A program made the translations under genes and the position numbers. From the NCBI RefSeq assembly GCF_900112985.1, contig NZ_FONS01000005.1, positions 248,001-312,000 on the forward strand: a DNA stretch of 64,000 bases. The letters run 5' to 3'. Each line of letters starts with the position of its first letter. Within the stretch, counting starts at the first letter, position 1. The notes below the pieces were generated by a model. The model was given only the letters and a program-made list of their open reading frames with translations, did not search any database and was not told the DNA's origin. This stretch comes from Pedobacter antarcticus (GTDB lineage Bacteria > Bacteroidota > Bacteroidia > Sphingobacteriales > Sphingobacteriaceae). Shown one piece after another: positions 46,162 through 55,233 of this stretch.

Positions 46162-47577
46162 TTATAGAGCCTGCTTAACAATTTTACCCAGACGCATCAG
46201 GTCATATTCAATCTTATCGTCCCATTGTAATGCGAAATTCAGTCTCATACAGTTTTTGAACTGATTATACTGAGAGAACATATTACCCGGCGCAAAACTT
46301 AATTTTTGTTTTAAGGCAACATCATAAAGCTCAGATGTATCTATACTCTTGCCAAGTTCCAGCCATAAGAATAAACCACCCTGAGGTTGGGAAATTCTGG
46401 TGTTTTCTGGAAAATATTCTTCTATCGCCCGTTGAAATTTCAGGCAGTTGGTATGCAGAGTTTGGCGAAAGCCACGCAGATGGTGGTCATACCGTCCATA
46501 TTCCATGAAATCTGCAATAACCTCTTGATAGAGAGAGGGCAGAGCAACGGTCTGTACCAGTTTCTGCCGGATTACTTTATCCTTGAATTTGCCAGGTGCC
46601 ACCCATCCAACACGATATCCCGGGGCAAGAGTTTTGGACACTCCCCCGCACCACATTACAATTCCTTCCGAATCAAATAGCTTACAGGGTTTTGGCCGGG
46701 ATCCTCCAAAAAACAAATTTCCAAAAAGATCATCTTCAATCAATGGAATATTATGCAGTGTCAATAGCTCGACTAACTCCTTTTTGTTTTCATCGGGCAT
46801 TAAGCTCCCCATCGGATTACTGAAATTGGTGGTGAAGCAGCAGGCACTAATATTATGCAGGACTTTCTTCAACGCACTGATATCTATTCCGGTAACAGGG
46901 TGGGTGGGCAGTTCAATTACATTTAGCCCCATAGACTTTGCCAGCTGCAGAATTCCGAAATAAACCGGACTTTCCGTTGCGATGGTATCTCCAGGCTTGG
47001 TTACTGCCATCAGGCAATGGAAGATCGCATTGGTGGTTCCAACGGTCGTTACTATATCGTCCTCAGTTAACTTGCCATTCATGACTAAAGACCATTTTGC
47101 AATATTTCTTCTCAGGTTAAGGCTACCTTGTGCGGGCTCGAAGGCAGTGCCGCTTGCCTCGATACCATTTATCACTTTGACTAAACCTTTATTGAGCTTG
47201 GCAATAGGCAGGAGTGCATTATCGGGTATGCCGAGTGAAAATTGCCTGATATCCTTATCTTTTAGAATTTCAAATACCCTTACAATCAGGTTTTCTGGAT
47301 TATTTGTGCCTTCCGCTACCTTAGGCTTACTGGCAGATGGAAGGGCAAATTTTCTATTTGAGGTCTTACTAACATAGAAGCCAGATCTGGGGCGGGATTC
47401 TATTAAAGATTTACTCTCTAAAAATAAAAATGCCTGGATGACAGTATTTATGCTAACCTTATAAATCTTTTGTACCGAACGTATTGAAGGCAGTTTATCT
47501 CCCATCCTTAAAGTACCGGATAAGATTTGCTCTTCTAGTGTATTCGCAATCTTTAGATATAAGATTTCTTTGGCCAT
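46162..47577 (-). CDS. MocR/PdxR-type GntR regulator with aminotransferase-like domain
   Basis: About 471 aa from the ATG at 47577: an N-terminal GntR winged helix (MAKEILYLKIANTLEEQILSG to ESRPRSGFYV, residues about 1-75) joined to a fold-type I aminotransferase domain (about 110-470) with TVGTTNAIFHCLM, NFSNPMGSLM and the PLP-lysine motif GGVSKTLAPGYRVGW. MocR proteins use PLP or an amino-PLP adduct as effector and often regulate neighbouring transport or B6 genes. The EamA transporter downstream is the obvious candidate target. Confidence 0.92.
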   Translation of the reverse strand: MAKEILYLKIANTLEEQILSGTLRMGDKLPSIRSVQKIYKVSINTVIQAFLFLESKSLIESRPRSGFYVSKTSNRKFALPSASKPKVAEGTNNPENLIVRVFEILKDKDIRQFSLGIPDNALLPIAKLNKGLVKVINGIEASGTAFEPAQGSLNLRRNIAKWSLVMNGKLTEDDIVTTVGTTNAIFHCLMAVTKPGDTIATESPVYFGILQLAKSMGLNVIELPTHPVTGIDISALKKVLHNISACCFTTNFSNPMGSLMPDENKKELVELLTLHNIPLIEDDLFGNLFFGGSRPKPCKLFDSEGIVMWCGGVSKTLAPGYRVGWVAPGKFKDKVIRQKLVQTVALPSLYQEVIADFMEYGRYDHHLRGFRQTLHTNCLKFQRAIEEYFPENTRISQPQGGLFLWLELGKSIDTSELYDVALKQKLSFAPGNMFSQYNQFKNCMRLNFALQWDDKIEYDLMRLGKIVKQAL

Positions 47578-47644
47578 TTTAACATGCTGTAACCGTAAAG
47601 ATATGAAAAAACACACCTGTAGCAGTTTGGAGATGGCAGCTTTC

Positions 47645-48790
47645 CTATTTCAGTACTTTTCCCAGCTCTTCCAGCAAGGCCTCGCCGCGCAGGTTTTTGC
47701 CAATGATTTTTCCATCCGGGCCAATCAGAAAATTAGTAGGAATACTACGAACGCCGTATAGTTGCGCTGCAGCATTCTCCCAGCCTTTCATATCCGATAC
47801 CTGCGTCCAGGTAAGATGGTCATCATCGATTGCCTTTATCCAGGCAGCACGCTTACCGGGACCATCAAGGGAAATACCTAAGATTGTGAAGCCTTGGTTT
47901 TTCAATTGGTTATAAGCTCTCACTAAATTGGGGTTTTCTTCACGGCAGGGACCACACCAGCTAGCCCAAAAGTCTAGCAGCACATATTGGTTCCGAAAGT
48001 CAGAAAGTTTAACCTTTCTTCCCTCTGAATCCGGTTGTTCAAAATCGGGCGCGGGTTTACCTATCTGTGTGTTTTCTGGTGCTGCTAGCAAGATCGCAAT
48101 GGTTTTGCCCATTGGGGTCTGCTTTAAGCCCGGCGATAAACGAGCATAGGCATCTGCTGCACGCGCTGTCATACCTTGCTGTGCTGCAATATGAGACACA
48201 CTAATTACGCTTAGATAATCATTGGGGTGCGCATTTGCAAAGTCCAGATGAACTTCATAGGAGTCCTTTAGTAATTGCTGTTCACGCCGGATGAAGTTTT
48301 GATAAATAGTGGTTTCTTTTTGCTTATCCTTGGGTAGTGCTCCGAATTCGTTTTGCAGGTCACTCCACTGTTCGTTGTTGTGCTTTAGTGCCACTTGCAG
48401 CTCGCGGTTTAGTGAATCGGTTTTTGAGCCGCTTACCACCGCATACTTCAATGAATCATTGTCTGTAATCTTTATGGCCGAAGCTTCAATACAAAGGCGC
48501 ATATAGTCTAGCTTTTCATTGGGCACCTTCGCTACATAGGGGTTTTGATTCAGATAGATAGCTGCATAAACGGGATTGTCGAGTGGGCCGCTAAAATGAA
48601 AATTACCTTTTTCAACTAAAGCAGAGTCCGTGATCTGTTTATTGTCCAGCTGGTAAACCAAGTATAGTTTATCTCCATCTTTCAGAGAACCAACTTGTCC
48701 ATCTATAGTGTACCTTGTAGATTGTCCCTGAGCTAACAGCGGAGTTAGGCAAATGAAACAGAGAAAGGTATGCAGATAGAGATTTTTCAT
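47645..48790 (-). CDS. TlpA-like thiol:disulfide oxidoreductase with DUF4369 domain
   Basis: A 381-aa exported protein: signal peptide (to about 23, LLAQGQ), DUF4369-like beta domain (about 25-130), helical middle (about 135-240) and a thioredoxin fold (about 245-381) with the active site WCGPC at Cys279 and Cys282, plus the cis-Pro in SIPTNFLI. Such proteins are abundant in Bacteroidota and reduce or isomerise disulfides in the periplasm. It is transcribed divergently from the SDR gene (125 nt shared spacer). Confidence 0.92.
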   Translation of the reverse strand: MKNLYLHTFLCFICLTPLLAQGQSTRYTIDGQVGSLKDGDKLYLVYQLDNKQITDSALVEKGNFHFSGPLDNPVYAAIYLNQNPYVAKVPNEKLDYMRLCIEASAIKITDNDSLKYAVVSGSKTDSLNRELQVALKHNNEQWSDLQNEFGALPKDKQKETTIYQNFIRREQQLLKDSYEVHLDFANAHPNDYLSVISVSHIAAQQGMTARAADAYARLSPGLKQTPMGKTIAILLAAPENTQIGKPAPDFEQPDSEGRKVKLSDFRNQYVLLDFWASWCGPCREENPNLVRAYNQLKNQGFTILGISLDGPGKRAAWIKAIDDDHLTWTQVSDMKGWENAAAQLYGVRSIPTNFLIGPDGKIIGKNLRGEALLEELGKVLK

Positions 48791-48915
48791 AGCAGAGATG
48801 ACTTTAATTCAATTTACTATAAATTTTTCATGAATGACATTTAGATACAACAAACAGTCTTTCAGATACATTTACTTTATTTGCACTAACGACCTTAGCT
48901 CTATAAGATTTAAGT

Positions 48916-49827
48916 ATGAAAAATTGGAACATTGCTAATATACCTTCTCAGAAAGGGAAAACATTTTTAATAACCGGCGCAAATAGCGGGACTGGGTATG
49001 GAGTCGCAAGAGCGCTGGCACAAAAGGGCGGGAACGTTATTATGGCTGTTCGGAATTTGGAAAAAGGAAAAGCAGCCAGAGCCGGTATTTTAAAAGAAAA
49101 TCCCCATGCTATAATTGAGTTAATGCAACTTGATCTTGCAGATCTGACCTCAGTAGAGGAATTCTCAAAAGCCTTTCTAAGCCAGTACGAACGGTTGGAT
49201 GTGTTGATCAATAATGCAGGTATAGCTTTGCCAAATGAAAGGCAGGAAACCAAACAGGGTTTTGAAGCTCATTTCGGTACCAACCATTTAGGACATTTTG
49301 CACTCACGTCTAAACTCTTAATATTACTCCAGAATACAAAAGATTCCAGGATCGTTACCGTAGCCAGCTTCGTGCCTAAAAACAATAAAAGTGTAATAAA
49401 CTGGGACGATTTACAGAATCAGACCAACTTTGATGGCATGACGGCTTATGGGGAAAGTAAATTGGCGAATATTATGTTTGCCCTGGAATTACAGGAAAGA
49501 TTAATCAACTCTAATAGCACTGTGCTTTCATTAATAGCCAATCCGGGATTCACAAAATCAGGAATACAGGATGGTATGAGTGTGATGATCAAAATAATGA
49601 CCAGTCTTTTTGCTCAAAGTATTGAGATGGGGATGCTTCCGATACTTCGGGCTGCCACAGATCCGACGGTGAAGGGTGGAGAATTTTACGGTCCCCTGAA
49701 AATGAAAGAAATGAGAGGTTATCCCGAACTAACACATGTTCCGGGCCCGGCCTTAATAGTCAAAGACCGGCAAAAATTATGGACACTTAGTGAGCAGATG
49801 ACACAAACATCTTATAATTTCAAGTAA
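48916..49827 (+). CDS. Short-chain dehydrogenase/reductase
   Basis: A 303-aa Rossmann enzyme: cofactor motif GANSGTG (21-27), NNAG at about 99-102, catalytic Ser151 and the Tyr178-xxx-Lys182 motif YGESK. The Arg after strand 2 (VRN) suggests NADP(H). It resembles the retinol dehydrogenase/protochlorophyllide reductase-like branch. Its stop codon is immediately followed by the AraC-type regulator frame, so the pair is one unit; the regulator probably controls it. Confidence 0.9.
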   Translation: MKNWNIANIPSQKGKTFLITGANSGTGYGVARALAQKGGNVIMAVRNLEKGKAARAGILKENPHAIIELMQLDLADLTSVEEFSKAFLSQYERLDVLINNAGIALPNERQETKQGFEAHFGTNHLGHFALTSKLLILLQNTKDSRIVTVASFVPKNNKSVINWDDLQNQTNFDGMTAYGESKLANIMFALELQERLINSNSTVLSLIANPGFTKSGIQDGMSVMIKIMTSLFAQSIEMGMLPILRAATDPTVKGGEFYGPLKMKEMRGYPELTHVPGPALIVKDRQKLWTLSEQMTQTSYNFK

Positions 49828-49839
49828 TTGAATAGTGGA

Positions 49840-50757
49840 ATGATGAAGTCAAAAGATACACTCTTACTGGAGATAAAATCAATTGCAAAACAGCATGAAT
49901 TATTACGTGCTGAGAAGCCAGTACATCCACTGATTAGTTTACATCGTTTTGCTGATATTCCACAAATGGAAATCCAGGAAAGGACAAAATTGATCTCTTA
50001 TTTCTATCAGATAGTCTTAAAAAGGGAATGCCCTTGCAAGCTGAAGTATGGACAAAGTAATTATGATTTTGATGAGGGGGTGATGTCCTTTTTCTCGCCG
50101 AAACAAATTAGCATTATTGAACCAGGAGATATGTTTCCTTCAGCTGGTTGGCTGTTGTCTATTCACCCCGATTTTTTGAATTCTTATCCACTGGCTCAAA
50201 AAATAAAAACGTATGGCTTCTTTGAATATACAATGAATGAAGCCCTTATTATGAGTAAAGAAGAAGAGAATACGATTGATGTAATTTTTAAGAGCATTGA
50301 AAAAGAGTACTGTCTGCCCATCGACAATTTTAGTCAGGATGTGCTCATCGCTAATATTGAATTATTACTGACACATTGTACCAGGTATTATAATAGACAA
50401 ATGATTTCCCGTAAGCCTGTTAATCAAACTTTGCTGATCAAGGTAGAAGCTATCCTTAATACGTATTTCCAAAACTCAGAAAATAATAGATTGCCTTCTG
50501 CCGAATTTATTTCATCGCAGCTCAATCTATCTGCTAAGTATTTGAGTGACTGTTTGAAGCAACTTACTGGTCATGGGATCCAGCAGCATATTCACGAGAA
50601 GCTGATCGAAAAAGCTAAAGAACAGTTGGGAAACACAGATTTTACCGTTGCAGAAATCGCTTATAACTTAGGTTTTGGGTACCCGCAGTCATTCAATAAA
50701 CTTTTCAAAAGCAAGACAAACATATCACCATTAGCCTATAGAAAGTCGTTAAACTGA
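49840..50757 (+). CDS. AraC family transcriptional regulator
   Basis: About 305 aa; the C-terminal 100 residues carry two helix-turn-helix units (ISSQLNLSAKYLSDCLKQLTG and AEIAYNLGFGYPQSFNKLFKSKTNISPLAYRK), the AraC/XylS signature. The N-terminal part resembles a cupin-type sensor domain. The frame reaches a TTG at 49828 right after the SDR stop; ATG at 49840 or 49843 is more likely. The 50758-50856 spacer holds nothing identified. Confidence 0.9.
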   Translation: MMKSKDTLLLEIKSIAKQHELLRAEKPVHPLISLHRFADIPQMEIQERTKLISYFYQIVLKRECPCKLKYGQSNYDFDEGVMSFFSPKQISIIEPGDMFPSAGWLLSIHPDFLNSYPLAQKIKTYGFFEYTMNEALIMSKEEENTIDVIFKSIEKEYCLPIDNFSQDVLIANIELLLTHCTRYYNRQMISRKPVNQTLLIKVEAILNTYFQNSENNRLPSAEFISSQLNLSAKYLSDCLKQLTGHGIQQHIHEKLIEKAKEQLGNTDFTVAEIAYNLGFGYPQSFNKLFKSKTNISPLAYRKSLN

Positions 50758-50856
50758 TAAAAAAGACGCTTGCATTGGCGGAATAAAACGAATCACCCTA
50801 CAGTGTTTTTCCTTCTTTGGTTAAGAATCAATTTCTGAAAAATGAGAGAGAGAAAT

Positions 50857-51830
50857 TTAGAATCTATGTAGATTGTTTTTTATTCTGCTGAGCAAATCTT
50901 CAAAGTCCGGTTGTCCATTATAATACAAAGCTTTTGTTTCCTGATATCTTTTTTGATATTCTTTTCTAATACTTCGATCATTTAACATAAAGGCCTGATT
51001 TTCGAAAAGTGGGATAATTAAATCCCGCCTCGGAAATCTCTCGAGTTTATGTGATTTGTACTCTTTGGTGCCAATGAATCTTTGGACATTTTCATTGTTT
51101 AAGAGGCAATAAATATCGTAATACTGCCTCATGAAGTTTGGGCCTCTCTTTATGTCTGCCTGCTCCTGACGGAATTTTGTTGCGACTGTCTGAAGTTTTT
51201 CAACAAATGTGTAGCCAGGATGGTAACATTTAATACCTGCTGCTCTGTTATCTACAATATCAATCGATGCTTTTTTCGCCCTTTCATAAGCCCATGAACT
51301 TATATTGATCCTGGTATTTGGAGTGATAGTATCAAATCCCGCTTCTAGAAGAATACCTTGTTTTAATCCCTCTATCTATTCAATTTCGCTGTTGTAGAAT
51401 AACCTTATTCCACCGCTGCGGTAATGAATTAAATCGTCGAATGCTGTATCTCTGTCAACCGATACAATACCATCTATTCTTATTGTGTTTGCTAGCCAAT
51501 TATAAAATAGTTTTCTCAAATTGGCATTATTTTGTTTCTTGTTCTTGGGTATTCGTTAATACCGAACGTCGCCGGTGGTTTGATATGAATGTCGATATCT
51601 TCAGAAAAACGATGGATAATTCCGTAGCCCTTAGACAGTGAAGTACCACCTTTCAATTCGAAATCAAAACCTGTAATATTCAGGCCGTACAGCACATGCG
51701 TGATCCAATAATCTTTTTCAACTAATCCTGCCAGTATTCCTGTCTCAGATTCAGTAATCGAAAGTAATGATGTAAAGTCTTTATGATTATGCAGGTAATC
51801 GGGAGAGGTATTCCGTTTCTTCCCGATCAT
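50857..51830 (-). pseudogene. abiEii: AbiEii nucleotidyltransferase toxin, decayed
   Basis: The start (51830) overlaps the AbiEi stop by ATGA. The N-terminal 104 codons hold the nucleotidyltransferase core FELKGGTSLSKGYG...SEDIDI, then a frame change at about 51530-51550 produces an early stop. In another frame the rest continues through FYNWLANTIRIDGIVSVDRD, YRSGGIRLFYN, meets an in-frame TAG after SEIE, and goes on LKQGILLEAGFD, ISSWAYE, PGYTFVEKLQTVATKFR to the C-terminal fragment (51132-50857). At least one frameshift and one nonsense codon make it inactive. Type IV toxins of this family transfer nucleotides onto tRNA or other targets. Confidence 0.85.
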
Positions 51831-52393
51831 AAAAGAGGTTCAAATACTTTTTTAGCTTTTATACTACCGTAGGCTGAAATGGATTTGATCAATTTCTTGG
51901 TATTCATATTTTTAGCTTTATCCAAAACGTTCTTCAGGATTAATTGCTTATCCTCGCCAAGTGCGTCAAGATTATTTACCAGATCAACGAGTAAAAATTC
52001 AGGAGTTAATTGTTTTGGAAAATGAGCTTTCATTCTGAAATCAAAGATTCTTGTACCTAATTTGAATTCTCCATGCCGTTTATGATTATAAACCGTCCGC
52101 TTATTATATAGCTGGGTTGTGCCAATTCCAAGTCTATTGTATGTATTTGGAGAAGTCAATAAGAATCTGTCATCCTTTAGAAAGGAACGCACCAATTGAT
52201 CTTCTTTAGGTGGTGAATCACCAAATGCAGTGATTTTTGGGTAATAATATAATCCTTGTGAGAGTTTTTTCAAGGTTCCGTCTTCTAAAAGCATATCAAG
52301 ATGGCGGTCGACAGACTTTGACCATTTAGTTAAATCTGTACGGCGATAAACTCGCCCTCGTCTAAGATGCTTTTTAAGTTCTGTTAACTTTCA
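51827..52393 (-). pseudogene. abiEi: AbiEi antitoxin/regulator, 5' end broken
   Basis: From 52390 the frame reads KLTELKKHLRRGRVYRRTDL, the normal winged-helix N-terminus of AbiEi, and continues uninterrupted through LSQGLYYYPK to the TGA at 51827-51829. Immediately upstream is an in-frame TGA (52391-52393); a GTG one base out of phase (52392-52394) looks like the old start, separated by a single-base insertion. The next usable start is at 52294, which would drop about 32 residues of the DNA-binding domain. AbiEi represses its operon and blocks the toxin, so it is probably damaged too, or made from 52294 in shortened form. Confidence 0.72.
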
Positions 52394-52396
52394 CAT

Positions 52397-52794
52397 TGCT
52401 ATACCCTTCTTTATAAAGATTAGATCGTCCTGTACAAAAGTATGGATTTTAATGTAAAATTCATGCAAAAGAATATTATTTATATATTGTAAAATATTGC
52501 TAATAAGTATTTTATATTGAATTAATGATCCCATTTGTGATTACATAATTATTTTTTTACTAATTTCTATCTCCTACTATTCCGAAGCTAAGACTTAACA
52601 GTCTGGGTTTAAACATTTTTATAAATGTTACACGTATAAAAATCAAAGGCAATTTTTAAATTGAGAGTTTTATTAAAATTGTCATTACCTGTTCGTCGGT
52701 TTTTAATGTTTAACCGGCTCATTTCATAAAACTTGTTTAATTTGCGGCCGCATTGGCATGTGCCTTTGCAATCAGGATAATAAAGGAGAATTTT
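52397..52794. other. AT-rich spacer between the abiE remnant and rsmA
   Basis: No gene is seen. The stretch is clearly AT-rich, with a small palindrome AACATTT-ttat-AAATGTT near 52613-52630. It may include the old abiE promoter and the rsmA promoter; neither can be placed with confidence. Confidence 0.5.
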
Positions 52795-53580
52795 ATGAGT
52801 TTGGTCAGGGCGAAAAAACATTTAGGGCAGCATTTTTTAACGGATAAAAAGATAGCCGCTAAAATTGTTGACGGGCTGGTTCATACCGATCAGTACAAAC
52901 AGGTGCTGGAGGTTGGACCGGGAATGGGAATACTTTCTGATATTTTATTGGAAAGAGAGCACCTGGAAACCTATATGATTGATATCGATACCGAATCTTA
53001 TAATTTCCTGAAGGACAAGTACCCGCAAATGGGCAGCAGACTAATTAACGGAGATTTTCTAGCCATGGACCTGCGGGCGGTTTTTTCCGGCAAGTTTGCG
53101 GTGATTGGTAATTTCCCCTATAATATTTCCTCACAGATCTTATTCAAAATTCTTGCACACCGCGATCAGGTTGTAGAGATGGTCGGGATGTTTCAAAAAG
53201 AAGTAGCGGAACGCTGTGCTTCTAAAAGCGGGACCAAAGACTACGGCATACTTAGTGTGCTGATCCAGGCATATTATAATATAGATTATTTGTTTACAGT
53301 GAAGCCGGGGACGTTTAACCCGCCACCAAAAGTAAACTCAGGAGTTATCCGCTTAAGCCGGAACGAGATGAAAGAACTGCCTTGTGATGAGAAATTGTTC
53401 TGGGCTGTTGTAAAATCCGGATTCAACCAACGTCGTAAAACCTTAAGGAATGCACTTTCCGGAGTTGTTCCTAAAATTAAAATGGATGAGCATCCATTCT
53501 TTGATAAACGTGCAGAGCAATTGACTGTTGCAGATTTTATTAGCTTGACGCAGCATGTTAACGCACTTTTAAACGCATAA
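52795..53580 (+). CDS. rsmA: 16S rRNA dimethyladenosine transferase
   Basis: About 261 aa from the ATG at 52795, which has an AAGGAG-type ribosome binding site, rare in this window and decisive over the upstream ATG at 52753. Motifs: KKHLGQHFL, LEVGPGMGILSD (SAM binding) and GNFPYNISSQILFK (NLPY-like catalytic loop). It dimethylates A1518 and A1519 of 16S rRNA. The 2-hydroxyacid dehydrogenase follows after 3 nt. Confidence 0.97.
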   Translation: MSLVRAKKHLGQHFLTDKKIAAKIVDGLVHTDQYKQVLEVGPGMGILSDILLEREHLETYMIDIDTESYNFLKDKYPQMGSRLINGDFLAMDLRAVFSGKFAVIGNFPYNISSQILFKILAHRDQVVEMVGMFQKEVAERCASKSGTKDYGILSVLIQAYYNIDYLFTVKPGTFNPPPKVNSGVIRLSRNEMKELPCDEKLFWAVVKSGFNQRRKTLRNALSGVVPKIKMDEHPFFDKRAEQLTVADFISLTQHVNALLNA

Positions 53581-53583
53581 ACA

Positions 53584-54513
53584 ATGAAAGGAAAGATTTT
53601 AATTATTGATGACTTACATCCCGAGTTTAAAGAGCGGGCAATACTGGCGGGTTATGAGGTAGATGACCTGCCGCAGATTACCAGGGCGGAAACACTGGCT
53701 GTAATAGGTGAATATACCGGCATTGCAGTAAGAACAAAGTTCAGAATAGACAGTGAGGTTATGGAGGCAGGTGTAAATCTGCGTTTCATTGCCCGTGCAG
53801 GTGCAGGCCTGGATAATATTGACGAGGCTTATGCCGCAGAAAGAAATATTCTGTTAATGAATGCACCCGAAGGAAACCGCGATGCCGTCGGTGAACATGC
53901 GACTGGCCTTTTACTGTCCCTGCTTAATCATTTTCGCAGAGCAGACACGGAAATTCGGAATGGCATCTGGGACCGTGAAGGAAACAGGGGTTATGAGCTG
54001 AAAGGTAAGACTGTCGGTATAATCGGATATGGATTTATGGGGAGCAGTTTTGCCCGTAAGCTGGCCGGTTTTGAAGTAAATGTAATTGCATACGACAAAT
54101 ATAAAACTGGTTTCTCAGACCAGTATGTGCGGGAATGCAGCATGGAAGAAATTGTAAAGCATAGTGATGTGCTGAGCCTGCACATTCCGCTTACTCCTGA
54201 AACTGCCCAGTTGGTTAACGAAGAGTATTTATTCCATTTTAAGAAGAATATCTTCCTGATTAATACGGCAAGGGGAGAAGTGGTTAATACCACTGCCTTG
54301 CTAGCTGCGCTGGAATCCGGTAAGGTTATCGGTGCAGGACTAGATGTTCTGGAAGTAGAGAAATTCCCAAAATTAGGTGAGCAACCTTGGTATGAAGCTT
54401 TGAAAGGGAACGAAAATGTAATGCTGACCCCACACGTAGGCGGATGGACCTTTGAATCCTACCGTAAAATATCTTCGGTACTGGCCGACAAACTGGAAGC
54501 TGCCTCTTTTTAA
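53584..54513 (+). CDS. D-isomer specific 2-hydroxyacid dehydrogenase (SerA-like)
   Basis: A 309-aa NAD-dependent dehydrogenase: catalytic domain (about 1-95 and 285-309), NAD domain with GIIGYGFMGSSFA, the Arg in INTARGEVVNT, the Glu/Asp region LDVLEVEKFP and the His in TPHVGG. No ACT or ASB regulatory domain follows, so it is a short form; phosphoglycerate is a likely substrate but not proven. It ends 20 nt before a strong terminator. Confidence 0.9.
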   Translation: MKGKILIIDDLHPEFKERAILAGYEVDDLPQITRAETLAVIGEYTGIAVRTKFRIDSEVMEAGVNLRFIARAGAGLDNIDEAYAAERNILLMNAPEGNRDAVGEHATGLLLSLLNHFRRADTEIRNGIWDREGNRGYELKGKTVGIIGYGFMGSSFARKLAGFEVNVIAYDKYKTGFSDQYVRECSMEEIVKHSDVLSLHIPLTPETAQLVNEEYLFHFKKNIFLINTARGEVVNTTALLAALESGKVIGAGLDVLEVEKFPKLGEQPWYEALKGNENVMLTPHVGGWTFESYRKISSVLADKLEAASF

Positions 54514-54531
54514 AGGTCAGCATAAATGACA

Positions 54532-54581
54532 AGAGCTCCGCAGGTAGCCCAGTAAAAGGCAAAACCTGCGGAGCTTTTTTT
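54532..54581 (+). terminator. Terminator after the rsmA unit
   Basis: AGCTCCGCAGGT (54534-54545) pairs perfectly with ACCTGCGGAGCT (54564-54575) across 18 nt, followed by six more T. Confidence 0.92.
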
Positions 54582-54606
54582 ATAAATTGGTAGCATATTA
54601 AGGTTT

Positions 54607-54879
54607 TGTTCGGGTCTTGGTCGTGTGTCGTTGGTAGTTGACCCGATTTTATATGGGGTTAGCCCGAGGTTGACCCGAATAACACATTGTTTTATCATGT
54701 CAACCTTAATATTTATTCCTGAATTTAGAATCCGGACAAAACTAATGCCCGAACCAGATTATCTTCTGGTTTTGGTCGGGTCTTGGTCAGGTATCCTCTT
54801 AAACTCACTCGTATGAAACCCACAATAACCCCATACGTAACCCACAGAGAACCCACATCTTACCCACAAGATTGTGTGA
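54607..54879. repeat. Array of degenerate 11-bp units
   Basis: The spacer can be cut into 11-bp blocks with a kept phase: TTGTTCGGGTC, TTGGTCGTGTG, ... AGCCCGAGGTT, GACCCGAATAA, later TTTTGGTCGGG, TCTTGGTCAGG, ... and CGTAACCCACA, GAGAACCCACA, TCTTACCCACA. The exact 13-mer TCGGGTCTTGGTC occurs at 54610 and 54776; ACCCACA occurs at 54818, 54840, 54851 and 54862. The same core appears in both orientations. No protein or RNA family is recognised. Confidence 0.6.
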
Positions 54880-54992
54880 TTTATTAGATAACCGTGGATT
54901 TTTGGTCATTAATGTTCGAATCAGATTGCCACGAGATACGTTACGACTATTCCTCTTGTCGTTATATTATAAATTCTATTTATATTCATTAA

Positions 54993-55133
54993 ATGAATTT
55001 CCAATCTTCACAAATTTTTCAGCGAGCTTATCAGCTTGCTGCATTGGAAGATAAACCAAAAATTCTCCGGGATTATCTGGCAGAAGATCCGCTGCCGCTT
55101 TTCAGGGACAGGGTTGTGAAACCTATTGAATAA
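54993..55133 (+). CDS. Possible small protein, 46 aa
   Basis: ATG at 54993, TAA at 55131-55133. The product is charged and helical-looking (FQRAYQLAALEDKPKILRDY) with no signal or membrane segment. It lies alone between two terminators (54532-54581 and 55150-55189), which fits a short independent transcript. There is no recognised family, so coding status rests on composition and context only. Confidence 0.4.
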   Translation: MNFQSSQIFQRAYQLAALEDKPKILRDYLAEDPLPLFRDRVVKPIE

Positions 55134-55149
55134 GGTGATTTTAAACGAC

Positions 55150-55189
55150 AAAAAGAGCGGATGCCTGTACACAGACATCCGCTCTTTTT
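55150..55189. terminator. Two-way terminator between small ORF and M1 peptidase
   Basis: AAAAAGAGCGGATG (55150-55163) and CATCCGCTCTTTTT (55176-55189) form a 14-bp perfect stem with T runs on both strands. It can end the plus-strand small ORF transcript and the minus-strand peptidase gene. Confidence 0.9.
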
Positions 55190-55233
55190 TGTTACGCAAT
55201 GATTACAACTGATATATTCTGATGCGAAGATTT

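Noticed and set aside
51441..51641. 66-codon plus-strand frame across the AbiEii remnant
   Set aside because: It is the antisense of the recognisable AbiEii coding sequence.
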